Positions 54,500 to 64,000 of a stretch of 64,000 bases of DNA are shown here, in pieces. A model generated the notes under the pieces. It saw only the letters and a program-made list of their open reading frames with translations. It did no database searches and was not told the origin of the DNA. Made by a program: the position numbers and the translations under genes. Source of the stretch: Codonopsis lanceolata (taxonomy: Eukaryota > Streptophyta > Magnoliopsida > Asterales > Campanulaceae). Numbering within the stretch: position 1 is the first letter of the stretch; the number at the start of each line of letters is the position of its first letter. The DNA is taken from positions 56,865,693 through 56,929,692 of the forward strand of contig CM028379.1 of NCBI GenBank assembly GCA_013146195.2. Direction: 5' to 3'.

Positions 54500-57430
54500 G
54501 GCAGAATGCTGTCGATGGTTGGGAGGTGATCCTTGGTGAGATGTCGACCAAACATTTATAGGCCGATGCGGCTGAAGACCTGATAAGATGCAGTAAAAGG
54601 ATGCAAACAAAAGATGCAAGCAAACGAATGAAATTTCTCTTTTTCTTAGAAAAAGGACTTTGTGTGCATGTATCATCTCAAGTTTCTTAAACATGTTAAG
54701 ACAAGATGGGTCAAGGGATGAAATGTGATAAGAGAGATTAGGGATGTGGCTTCCGGTTAGCTTTGAAGAGTTATGAATATAGGAGTTGATGGTGATATTT
54801 GAGATGGAGGTGAATGGGATGCTGGGTCATTTTTCAGTCTTTTGACTAGTGCATGATTCAAGAAAGGAATTCAATCAGAAGATTTGTAAGTCCTACTAAT
54901 TGATGACTCAGATGGGCCACTTTTTTTTTTCTTTGCTTTGCTTTTTTTTTTCCTTTTTATTTTGTGTTTTTTTGTTTTTTTTTTGTGCTCTAACTTTTGC
55001 CTAGGCCGCCTTTTCGGGTTTTCAACCTAGCGAGCTTTTACCTTATAGGGAACCAGTCTTTCAATGCATGCGAAGATAAGCCGCTTGTTTTCAAAGGATC
55101 ATGCCTTTGTAGTTTCTTCATTTCTTTAGGCAGAGATGGAAATGACAGCTGCTTCTGGAGACGATGAGTCTTTATATATCCCATGAGTTTGACGGGAGAA
55201 GCCCCAGGATGAATTTGATCAACCAAATTTTGCATGACAGGAATGTTCCTGGAGAAATTAACTAGGGACAGCCCCTGACAGACTCGATTTGGAGAGACTT
55301 TTGTGGGAGATAGAAATGAGTATGCTCAGAAAAAGAGGATGACTCTAATGGACAAAAAGAAGAGTCATGATCCAGAGTTTATCACCAAGTATCATGAGTT
55401 TCATGGACCCTACTTAACATTTATCTTTTGATAATTTTATATGTCTTTAACAAGGAATTCTGTCCTGGATTCAGATCACGTTACAACCCATTGAAACAGA
55501 GCTATAGGGTGCAACTAGGTTGGGGTGTAGTGTTTAAGTGTTTGGGATGATTTAGCTTTAGGGTTGAGGATTTGATTGGCCTCTGATTCAAATGTATTTT
55601 GGGCTTTGGATTTGTTTGTTCTCTTTTTTTTTTTTTTTTTGAAAGGCGGTCAGAAGGGACCATTGGCTGGCTTTTTAGGCTGTGGGTTTGGATAGAAAAT
55701 TGGTTTTTGGACCTGATTGTGGATATGGTTGGGAGGTCGGATTTTGGCTTTGGTTGTGGGTTATGGGATGGTCCAAGAGTGATTGATATTTTCTTTTGTT
55801 GCGAGAGAAAGATTTTGAGGAAATTGCTCCGGAGAGGCTTCTTTTTTTTCTTTTTCTCTCTCTTTTTTTTTCTTCTTCTCTCTTTTTTTTTGCGAGAGAG
55901 AAATTTTGAGGAAATCTCTCAAGAGAGGCTTCTTTTTTTCTTTTTCTTTTTTGTTGACCTCTCGGAGCAATTTGGGAGAGTGTTTGAAGAGATATATGTC
56001 TTCTCTCTCTCGGGATAAAAGAAGGTCGTCACTCTTGGTGGATGTGTATATATGGGTGAAACAGCCCCAGTTTTGGGAAGTTGGATCTCAAGGATGGTTA
56101 GGCTTTGGTATGTGGTGGATTTTTTTAGGTATTTGGAAGAGGTTTGGTGTATGGTTGGAAGCCCCTAGTGTGCCATTTAATAGCTCGGTCGCAATGGGTC
56201 GAAGATGACCTTTTATCAAGACAGAAGGTTGCTTCATCGAACAAAATTTTTTTAAATGGTTTGTGGGTCCATATTTTGAAATGACTCATTATCAACCCGT
56301 GTGATTTTATCATGTTTTCTCATGAGTTGACTCATCATCATCATTCTCTCTCTTTTTTTTTTACAAATACTTCGGCGATATGTGGTCAGAGATCAAGAAG
56401 AAAATTTGACAAACTAATATAGGAGAAGCAAGAATTTACCAGACTTGAATATCGAGATGGATACCTTTGGAAAGCTCGATCTGAGGACTCGATTGGACTT
56501 TTGAAAGAATGGAGACCAAATGGACTGGTGAGCATACTCTGCAAGGATGGGCCGTAGGCATCAATATGGGCAACAGAGATACCCCTGGGTTTGAAAGCCC
56601 CTAGTCTTGAATTGTTGCTTATGATCCTGGAGTCGGCCTTTTTTGGATTTCCTGCCTTTCCAGATTTTTCTGCTTTCTTGGCTTTTCCAGCTCTCCTTTC
56701 TTTTCTGGCTCCCTATCGATCTCTTTTTTTTTCAATGTTTTTTTTTTGGCATTTTTTTTATTCCCTTTTTTTTTTGAGTGGCAGACCTTAACATCTCGAA
56801 GTAGGACTTACTGATTTTTTTTTTTTTTTTGAAATCGAGAATGAACGATGTACTTATCAACTTAGTGATGCATTTATGAGAGGTTAAGAGGGAATAGGAA
56901 TTTGGAGATTAAGAATGGTGGTGAGGGGTTTTGTCTTATCTTTACATGTTTTGGGAAACAAAAGACAACACATAGAAAAACCTCTTTTTTTTTCTTTTTT
57001 TTTTTGAAATGATTTTTGAAGAGTAAATCAAAGCATTTGACCGAACCCGGAGGCTGCCTACATTCCTCATTTCGAGGCTCAGGTCATTGTAGTTCAACTC
57101 TGACAGAAAAAATTTTATTTTTCTAATCTATATATTTTTGAATTTGAAAGAATAGAGACTTTTTTTGTTTAGAGAACGAATTCCCTCTTTTTTTTTTTTT
57201 TGAAATGAGATGTATCGATTACGTACCTCTGGGCAGCCTTCTTAGGAGAGTAAATGATATTAGTTAAAAAATTTCATTTGCCAGCCCCTACAAAATTGTT
57301 AGTGGTACCGAAAGAAACAACAAAGATCCCAGAATCTATGAAAAGTGACACTGAATTTGAAAAAGGTTGTTTCCTGAAGATTTTATTTGACAAGAGGAGA
57401 CTTAAAGGAAAAAGCTTTCTGGAGGTGTAC
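54500..57430 (-). other. T-rich non-coding part of the Ogre-like element
   Basis: Many T-runs of 10-18 bases occur, several followed by GAAA (55621, 56815, 56995, 57190), i.e. TTTC-A-run on the element strand. A 90-bp tandem pair around 'gcgagaga.a..ttttgagga' lies at 55800-55930. 57040-57110 holds the 'cggaggctgcctacattcct' motif. No domain is recognised in any short frame, including 55038-55235 (minus). Confidence 0.6.
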
Positions 57431-59321
57431 AAGAAGGCATGCTAGGGTCTCTTTCACTTTTTATTAGAAACAATTATGGGTGTGGCTTCTTAATGATTTT
57501 ATCATCGATAAGGTCTTAGATATCATTCCTGAGTGAGAAGCATTTGTCGGTGATATGACCACTGGATTGGTGGTATTCACAATACTTGTTGCGGCTCCAT
57601 TTGGCAGGTAATGGACTTGGAGGTTCATAGTTTTCAAGGGGCTTAAGGATTCCTTGTGTTGTTAACCCTTGTAGTATCTGTGACATCGGGGCATTCAATT
57701 CATCGAAGTGCCTTTTGTTTCCTTTGTGAGGCCCTATGAGACTCTTGTTGGTATTACTGCTTCCTTCAACAAAATTGGCAGATTTGTTTGCCTCATATGT
57801 CCTTGGCACATCACTGTATTGTTCATTCGGGGTTTTTTTCTATAGTATTAACTCCTTCTGTAGATTCTTCCTCTGATCCAGAATGGCAGAACGAACTTGG
57901 AGGTGTACCAATTTCTAGGGATCCTTTGCGTATATCTTCATCAATGCGGACTCCAATCTCCACTATTTCTTTGAAATTGCTATAGGGGAGATATCGCATG
58001 TGCTCCAGGTAAATGGGCTGGAGGTTTTTGATGAACATTTCGCATGATTCAGTTGGATCTGGTCTGTCCAAAGTCTGGGCAACTTTATCCTTCCATCTGG
58101 CTGCAAATTCTGCGAATGTTTCATTTTCCTTTTGGGTGCATGCCTCAAGTTCCCTTTTATTTTCAGTGGTGGTATTATCTTTGTACCTTTCTATGAACCC
58201 TTCAGTGATTTGGTCCCAAGTGTCCATGGTGCTATCATCTGCTAACATTAACCATTGCTTAGCAGCCCCTACCAAGGTGAGGTGAAAATTTGAGGCCATG
58301 GCTTCGAAACTAGCCCCTCTTGATTGCATGCCAGTAGAGTAAGATTTTAGGTGGGAGATAGGGCATCCAGTCCCGTCGAATTTTTCTATGTCGGGCATTT
58401 TGAAATTTGGGGGTAGCATGGCTGAAGGTTTCAGCGTTAATGCCTTCATAGAAAATTTTTCTTTGTCCAGAGCTTCGAGCATCATACTTTTCAGGTTCTC
58501 CATTTCTGCTTCTATTTTGGTGGGAGGGGGAGTTGGATTTTGGTATATGCTGGTAGGACTAGGAAATGCTGGGTTAGTTTCTGGCTGTGGTATTTGGTAA
58601 GGATTTTGAGGAGGCGTTTGTAAGGGTTCTGGTAAGGATTTTGGTTTTGGGTAGGATGAGGATTTTGGGTTGAATAGGACTTTTGGGCTGGATATGGATT
58701 TTGGATTGAATGTTGATTTTGGGTTGAATATAGATTTTGGATTGGATAGGAATTTTGGGTTGGATAGGAATTTTGGGTTAGATATGGATTCTGGATTGAA
58801 TGTGGATTTTGGGCTGGATAAGGATTCTGGATTGAATATGGAGAAGAGGATGGGTAAGGTTTGATATTTGGGTAGCGAGGATTTGGATTTGGAGTAGTGG
58901 CAGTATTTGGCGGGTTAGTGTTTGGCTGAGAAATTGGGTTTGGAGGCACATGGAGGGTTGATGCTTCCTGTGGGACTGCAGGGGAAGAGATTACCTCACC
59001 ACTGGATTTCAAGCTTTGTATCAGATTAGCCATTTGGCTCATTATTTGGTCAGCATGTGTACCCAAATTCTGGTCTAGCCACTGTTGCATTGCCGAGTCT
59101 GAGCATACCCGGAGCCCCTCAGACTGCATCATAGCGATCGCTTCACTTTCGCCGCCATACCTGCCTCGGATCTGCACCTCCGAACTATTGCCCCGACTGA
59201 CTGCTTCTCGATACCCTCCGATTCGATCTCTCGCACTTGATTCCTCGTGATAAATCGGCCAAGATCGCTCTCGCCTTTCCAAATTCAGGGCCAAGCTTCG
59301 GGAAAATGGGTTTGGTATCAA
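57431..59321 (-). pseudogene. gag: Ogre/Tat-like gag, two frameshifts and a stop
   Basis: N-terminal part (59321-58512): RWS-type basic start, a QWLDQNLGTHADQIM helix, then a Pro/Asn/Gln/Tyr-rich tract with about twelve repeats of N-P-Y-x-x-Q. Middle (58503-57823): ENLKSMMLEALD, LPPNFKMPDIEKFDGTGCP, GAAKQWLMLADDSTMDTWDQ, the retrotransposon Gag domain. C-terminal (57809-57516): KYCEYHQSSGHITDKCFSLR, a CX2-type zinc knuckle in the HX..C form used by this clade, followed by TAA where Gln is expected. Frameshifts fall near 58625 and in an A7 run near 57830. If these were errors the frame would be almost complete. Confidence 0.9.
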
Positions 59322-59621
59322 AAGGCTAGCTGAAGGCTTTCTGGGCTTGGAGTACAGCGTGTCTTTATTAGTATATTTTATTATTTATTATTTTTCCTAC
59401 AAAATGACCTGATAAGCACTCGCTTAATTTTGACAGCCTCGTGACTTTTCCCGAACAAGGGATTCTTTCTCCGCAGTATAGACCAACGTATTCCACCCGC
59501 TTCGACTCCTCGAGATCGGATCGATCCCGAAGCGAAGGGCCTATACTCTTTCCTGATCCACCATTCGTAATGATCTAGGTCGAGCATTTGAAAATAGTAA
59601 ATCAGCCCTATATATATATAT

Positions 59622-59716
59622 TTTTTGACTTGCGCATTTTTTTTTTGACTTGCGCACATTTTTTTTTTTTTGACTTGCGCATTTTTTTTTTGACTTGCGC
59701 ACATTTTTTTTTTGAC
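59622..59716. repeat. Minisatellite of about 19 bp, T-run plus GACTTGCGCA
   Basis: Five units differ in T-run length. A related 'gaacttgcgcattttttttg' occurs at 60370-60390. Confidence 0.93.
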
Positions 59717-60258
59717 TGACCGATCCACAATTTTAGAATGCAAAACCGTCGGTCTTGAAGTGTCCTCGAAAATTTATATGCACATCTAACGTTGGCTTAT
59801 GCAGGGGGTAGGCTTGGCCATGGTGTAGGGTAGCAGTTCGGAATATACTTATATGCATGTGCACGTGTGTGCGGTATCTAAAAAGCAAAAAAGTTTTTTT
59901 TTCAGATATAGAAATAGAAATAGAAAATAAAACATATATAGTCTGTCTTGCTATTATGTACGGATTTTCTCGGCTTTTTAGCTTAAGCGCAAGCAAGCAA
60001 GCATACAATCAAGAAATAGAAAGAAAAGTGGGGAATCTATTTACTTTTTTAGAAAATGGGTCCTAATCCCCAAAATAAAAATGACGGAATGAATGCATAT
60101 ATATATACATATGTATATTTTGCAGAATGAAGATGAAGCAGAATAAAATAATATAAGACTGAAAATGAAAAGATTTTTTTTTTTGAAAGAAGCCCCATCC
60201 CTTTTTGTTGTGTCGCCTTGATATTATCACACATAATATATATATGTAAATAGTATGA

Positions 60259-60296
60259 CACACACACACACACACACACACATTAATATATATATA

Positions 60297-60335
<39 letters not shown>

Positions 60336-60389
60336 TTGTGCGCACTTACTTATATATATATATATTTTTTGAACTTGCGCATTTTTTTT

Positions 60390-60440
<51 letters not shown>
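60259..60440. repeat. CA and TA microsatellites
   Basis: CA run 60259-60282, TA runs about 60299-60327, 60350-60365 and 60392-60440. They are separated by T-runs and a leader minisatellite unit. Confidence 0.95.
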
Positions 60441-60442
<2 letters not shown>

Positions 60443-60694
60443 ATGATTTTTTTTTAAAAGAAATATGTATATTTTCTTTTTTTTATACTCTTAAACATTC
60501 CCGTAACGAGTATCGGAACGAGACTGCTGCCAGATGGAGGATCATATCCACAAATATGGTCACGGCCGTATGGGAACACTTTATTCAAATGCGTAAATTA
60601 ATATGACAAGCATACTGCAGCCATAAACAAATAAAAATAAAAAAGTTTTATTTTGCGAGTCTAGCCCTCCATTTTATTCAAAATAAACGACATA

Positions 60695-60712
60695 TCCCCG
60701 CCGGAGTCGCCA
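60695..60712 (-). other. Ogre-like primer binding site, tRNA-Arg type
   Basis: Minus strand TGGCGACTCCGGCGGGGA starts three bases from the inferred LTR end. TGGCGACTC..-GGGGA sites matching tRNA-Arg are the rule in Ogre/Tat elements. A second GAGTCGCCACC lies inside the LTR at about 61248 and is not the PBS. Confidence 0.8.
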
Positions 60713-60715
60713 CCG

Positions 60716-62638
60716 TGAGGTTCCCTGATGCGACTCCACGCCCGCGCCCTTGGATAGGGGCGCCAGACGCAGGATGCGGACACCACCGCCTCGCTCCACC
60801 CTCCCTTGTTTAGGGGAAGACGAAATCCAAAGTGCGAGAGGAGTGCCGCCTATAGTAGCACGTTGGAATGTGCCTCGGCTTGTCCCGAGTGGATTTTGTA
60901 TCCAATATGGGAACTAATGGTTTTCCATGTCAAGTTATCCCTTATTTCGGGATAACAGATATGGGAATGCATTACTCTTCCATTCCCATTCTCCCTTTAT
61001 CTTTCAGGAAAATAGAGAAGTGCAAGAAAGAATATTGCGACGCCCCACTATGGATTTATTGAAAATAGCCTTATGGCCCATTCAGATCACTATGGAGCTA
61101 TGGGTTTCCCGCATCAAGTTATCCCTTGTTTAGGGATACCAGATATGGGAATACATCACTCCTCCATTCCCGTATCTCCCTTTTTGGGAGAACAGAAAGT
61201 GCAAAGAGGGAATGTTGCGAGGCCCCACCGATCCGAAAGTTTTAGAGTCGCCACCTTTATTTTAAGGCAAAATAAAGGAAAACCGAAAAGAAAACCGTGA
61301 GATTTTAGAAAGCGGGTTCGGAGGCTAAGTTACGAGTCGGGAAGGTGTTAGGCACCCAACTCGCCTTTCGGTCTCGAAATGGTTTTTGGTCAAGTATGCT
61401 TATTGTCACATTTACTTAGCAAATAAATAAGGTATTATAATGACAAGGGAAATTTAAACAAATACATTCGTGGCCACATTATTTACTGACTCGCAATGCT
61501 CTCTTTCCAATAATTACGCACATTTAAAAATATTTGGCCATTATAACGATTCTATTTAGTATTATTTCCTAACAAAATCCGGCAAAGATAATCGCTATAT
61601 ATTGATATTGAACCGACCGAAATAATACATTTACAAATAAAGACTTTATTGAATAAATAGAGTAAATAAATACAAACTTATCTAAAAACATTTTGCCATA
61701 ATAACGGCTACATTTAGTACTATTTCCTAATAAAATCCCAAGACAACCGCTTATATATCTACATTGGGCCGGATCGAAATAATACTATTACATAGAAATA
61801 AAAGACTTTAACAATAAAAGCTTACAAAAGGCGTAGGGTGTGCTCGCCTGTCCTCTGGAGAGAGTCTTCTTTTTTCCGTCCGTCGGTCCGGTTTGAAGTT
61901 GTGTGTTTGTGTGAATTTGGGCAACAGAATCGCCTCGAAAAGTTACTTTTGCCTCTGGATCGGGCGAGGTAATCGCTTATTTCTCGTTGTTTGTTTGATC
62001 GAAAAGGCTGAATTTGGGCGCAGTAACGCTACATCGCTAGCGGCTTTTAAATCGGCAGCAACCGCTTATCCACGATTTTTGGACCGGGGAAAAGGGTGGA
62101 TACCTAGCCGGGGGCTAAGGTACACTTCTACCGGTTGGATTTGTGTTTCTGAGGTTTGGCAGGGTTCGAGGCTTTTGAAATTGATCTATCGGTATTTATT
62201 TCTTCAGCGTAACGAGAACGCAGAGAAATTTTACGGATGAATTGAGCCCTGAATGAAGGAGCCGGACACCTCTATTTATAGGAGGAGGCTGGGACATCGC
62301 TGGAATTTTGAGATTTCTCTCCGTGCATCAGAGGGTTGTACACCGCGTTCGACGAATTGTGCAATGCGGCAAACTTTGAGTGAACAGTGCTGGGGGGAGA
62401 AGGTTTGGGTGCCACCTATTGAAGGTTTGGGCGCCATCCCCAAACCCTTGGTAGGTGGAGCCTAAACCTCAAACTTCCTCCTTTTTGACACTTTGTCCCT
62501 CGCAGCTTGTCCTTTGTGCATCCCGCTTTGTCCTTTTGCAATTTTGACCTCAGAACTTGACATTTGTTAATGTTTTAACAGGTCTTGATATTTTATGTCA
62601 TGTCATGTATCTGGGGTACGAAATTGGGGTGTCTACAG
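60716..62638 (-). mobile_element. Ogre-like 5' LTR, 1923 bp
   Basis: Minus strand starts TGTAGACACCCC (62638) and ends ..CCTCA (60716). It contains 'ggtggcgactct', 'cgggaaggtgttaggcaccc'-type sequence on the plus strand (61337-61362), a recurrent R-U5 feature in this clade, and a tandem near-duplication at 60900-61235. Frames 61893-62240 and 62253-62465 (plus) have no recognised domain and are antisense to the element. Confidence 0.75.
60900..61235 (-). repeat. Tandem near-duplication in the Ogre-like LTR, period about 170 bp
   Basis: Both units carry 'caagttatccctt.tt..ggga', 'agatatgggaat.cat.actc' and 'ccattccc'; the first ends 'gcgacgcccca', the second 'gcgaggcccca'. Confidence 0.85.
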
Positions 62639-64000
62639 GCGTCCCAACCCTAACCCCGAGGAGGGATCGCTGGTCGTGTCGTCCAAATAAGGACTACAAT
62701 TCATGCAAGGACTCAATTATCAAAACTAACGTGACGCAACATTAGGCACGTAGTACAACTCGACACTAAAAAGCCAAAATAATTTAAAACTTTAGAACCT
62801 CATATAACAGTTAATAGCAAGTAACCCAAGTCATCGCCGAATTTACAATCGAAACCCAACCACTAAACAATTCACACTAATATATATACACCTCAAAGGC
62901 TAAACATGTCAGAGGGACAAAAAAAGTAAATAAGAGCTAATGGGATGCTCAACGAAAGTCTTAACAAGGCTCGACCTACAAGTACCAGTAAATGACAACA
63001 TAAGTAGTACTATAAGTCTTAGTCTACACAAGAACAAGCAACTACAAGTACACATTCCCAAGCGAAGTCTAAATGACTTGCTTTAACCCAAGCATCCTTG
63101 CAAAAGAGAAACCAAAAGCCAACACTACCACCTCGATGCGAGCAATCACAAACAAGAGCAGACGAGCAACCTCAACGAGACGGGCCTAGATGATTAGGAT
63201 CTAAAATAGTAAAAGGGAGGGGGTAAGTCATAAAGACTTTGTAAGCCACCAATATGCATGACAGAATATAATGCAAGGCATACATAGCCTGTATCAAGCA
63301 AGATCTTACTAGCACGTAGTTCTCATGTTGCGATGCACGTTGTTTTCACATAAGTGCTTAAATAAATCATATAAGATAAGGATATGTTATGGAACCGGTG
63401 CCGCTTCGTAGATCTTGAAATAGACAAGGTTATCTTGAATGTATTTGTCAAATGCATGTGTATGATATATCGACCACGATAGTATTGTTCCAAGCGCCCA
63501 TTGGTTACGATGAGGTACTCTTCTCCACTGTTATCAGTAGTGAAGGGTGTGTGCAAGTTTATGGTGTGGCGACCCATCACTACCATGAATCTTATAATTC
63601 ATGACGGCGATTCATCGTTGACCATCTAGACAATTCACGTATGCCAACTGGTCTAATGCTATACCAAGTAGATATTCACTTGTCATAAAAAATCAAGTAA
63701 GGAGCGAGTTCGACAATAGCGAACTCGTCCGAGTCAAGTAGATGTTTACTCACGTAATAAATCAAGTAAGGGAGCGAGGTCGACAAGAGCGACTCGTCCA
63801 ATCAAGTAGGCATGCTACTCTACGATATACAAGTCAAGCATGAGATCAATCACATTAATAATTCCCAAGAGCTAATTTACAATTCAATTGAACTCTAAAC
63901 GTCGTAGGGATTGATTGTAGAGTCAGTATTGTTCAACGACACTCTAAGTGCAACTCCGTTGAGTTATAGCTAAATTATTTCCAAGTAGAGGATGAATGTT
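62639..64000 (-). mobile_element. Third copy of the gypsy LTR family, truncated by window end
   Basis: GGCGTCCCAACCC at 62639 matches GGCGACCCGACCC at 17818, three bases inside that LTR's end. Then 'aagtcataaagactt' (63226), the 'gaagggtgtgtgcaa' block (63542), 'caagtagatgtttactca' and 'gtcgtagggattgat' follow in the same order as at 18000-19200 and 32300-32970. The Ogre-like LTR adjoins it exactly, so the Ogre-like element seems inserted at this LTR's edge. Confidence 0.75.

Larger units (their letters stand above)
59322..60694 (-). other. Leader of the Ogre-like element, rich in simple repeats
   Basis: Five copies of a unit 'tttttttttgacttgcgca' (59622-59716), with strays near 60370, and CA and TA microsatellites. 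The GC-richer stretch 59400-59580 ('gactcctcgagatcgg') borders gag. No gene. Confidence 0.7.
53472..62638 (-). mobile_element. Ogre/Tat-like gypsy element retaining only gag
   Basis: Minus-strand order from the right: LTR (62638-60716), tRNA-Arg-like PBS, leader with microsatellites, gag (59321-57516), T-rich non-coding DNA and a hairpin minisatellite up to the gap. No protease, RT, RNase H or integrase is seen in the 4 kb downstream of gag, where pol should begin. LTR start TGTAGACACCCCAATTTCG and the 'gaggctgcctacatt' motif (57049-57064) are typical of dicot Tat/Ogre elements. It resembles the gag-only (TR-GAG) class of non-autonomous elements. The 3' LTR would be beyond the gap. Confidence 0.75.

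Noticed and set aside
53317..54694. Long minus-strand open frames (282, 404 and 210 codons) over the minisatellite
   Set aside because: The frames exist in all three phases, cross the N gap, and translate the same 44-bp unit over and over (GKAHFQK-type repeats). The repeat unit simply lacks stop codons.
60049..60606. Small frames with CVCVC or IYIYIY peptides
   Set aside because: Translations of the CA and TA microsatellites.
61246..61256. A second primer binding site (GAGTCGCCACC)
   Set aside because: It lies inside the LTR, without adjoining CA end and without the downstream GGGGA match; the site at 60695-60712 is the better one.

Overview
This is a window of plant nuclear DNA, almost certainly from a flowering plant and probably a eudicot. 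The evidence is AT-rich sequence, GT-AG introns, a Stowaway MITE, Ty1/copia and Ty3/gypsy retrotransposons primed by initiator-Met tRNA, an Ogre/Tat-type element with a tRNA-Arg-like primer site, a PB1/MULE/SWIM/zinc-knuckle Mutator transposase, and a Helitron-type hairpin-CTAG terminus. I cannot name the species. Two runs of exactly 100 N (13975-14074 and 53372-53471) are scaffold gaps, so junctions across them are unreliable.

Layout. 1-8392: small non-autonomous elements (a GGCC-GTC terminal-repeat family, a foldback element, a 257-bp Stowaway MITE) and a probable solo copia LTR. 8393-13974: copia-1 (+), broken by many indels and cut by gap 1. 14075-21313: a Ty3/gypsy element (-) with a 3.5-kb LTR. 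It is inserted into the 3' end of a Mutator-like element (21314-25219, -) whose transposase is almost readable: one frameshift, four in-frame stops, a 5'UTR intron and a tandemly repeated 66-nt exon. 25220-29847: the only stretch that looks like host DNA, with a possible E2F-site promoter and spliced 5'UTR (+) and an unidentified 273-codon Lys-rich gene (-, 27179-28000) whose promoter/5' end is duplicated at 28483-28776. 29848-36431: further MULE termini, a subrepeat-rich element, a fragment of the gypsy LTR family and AT-rich DNA. 36437-41622: copia-A (-), structurally complete with two LTRs, PBS, PPT and a TTATG target duplication. 42160-45663: 5' half of copia-B (-), with a leader carrying eight ACGT cores in 191 bp. 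45680-48805: a Helitron-like element carrying two blocks of about 190-bp repeats. 48875-53371: copia-C (+), same family as copia-1, cut by gap 2. 53472-62638: a gag-only Ogre/Tat-like element (-), with a hairpin minisatellite, T-rich DNA, gag, leader, PBS and a 1.9-kb LTR. 62639-64000: a third copy of the gypsy LTR family, with the Ogre LTR abutting its end.

The window is therefore a nested transposon landscape and not an operon or pathway. Only 27179-28000 is a candidate non-transposon protein gene, and its function is unknown. No tRNA, rRNA or CRISPR was recognised by eye.

The most informative signals are: (1) a host segment present twice, at 41923-42014 without insertions and at 45664-48874 with copia-B, a Helitron and copia-C at its edges or inside; (2) repeated-exon structure in the MULE transposase; (3) the gag-only Ogre relative with 23 hairpin-forming minisatellite units; (4) palindrome and ACGT clusters in copia regulatory regions; (5) satellite-like arrays inside an LTR and inside a Helitron. 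Single-base indels break nearly every transposon frame, so some disruptions may be assembly errors.
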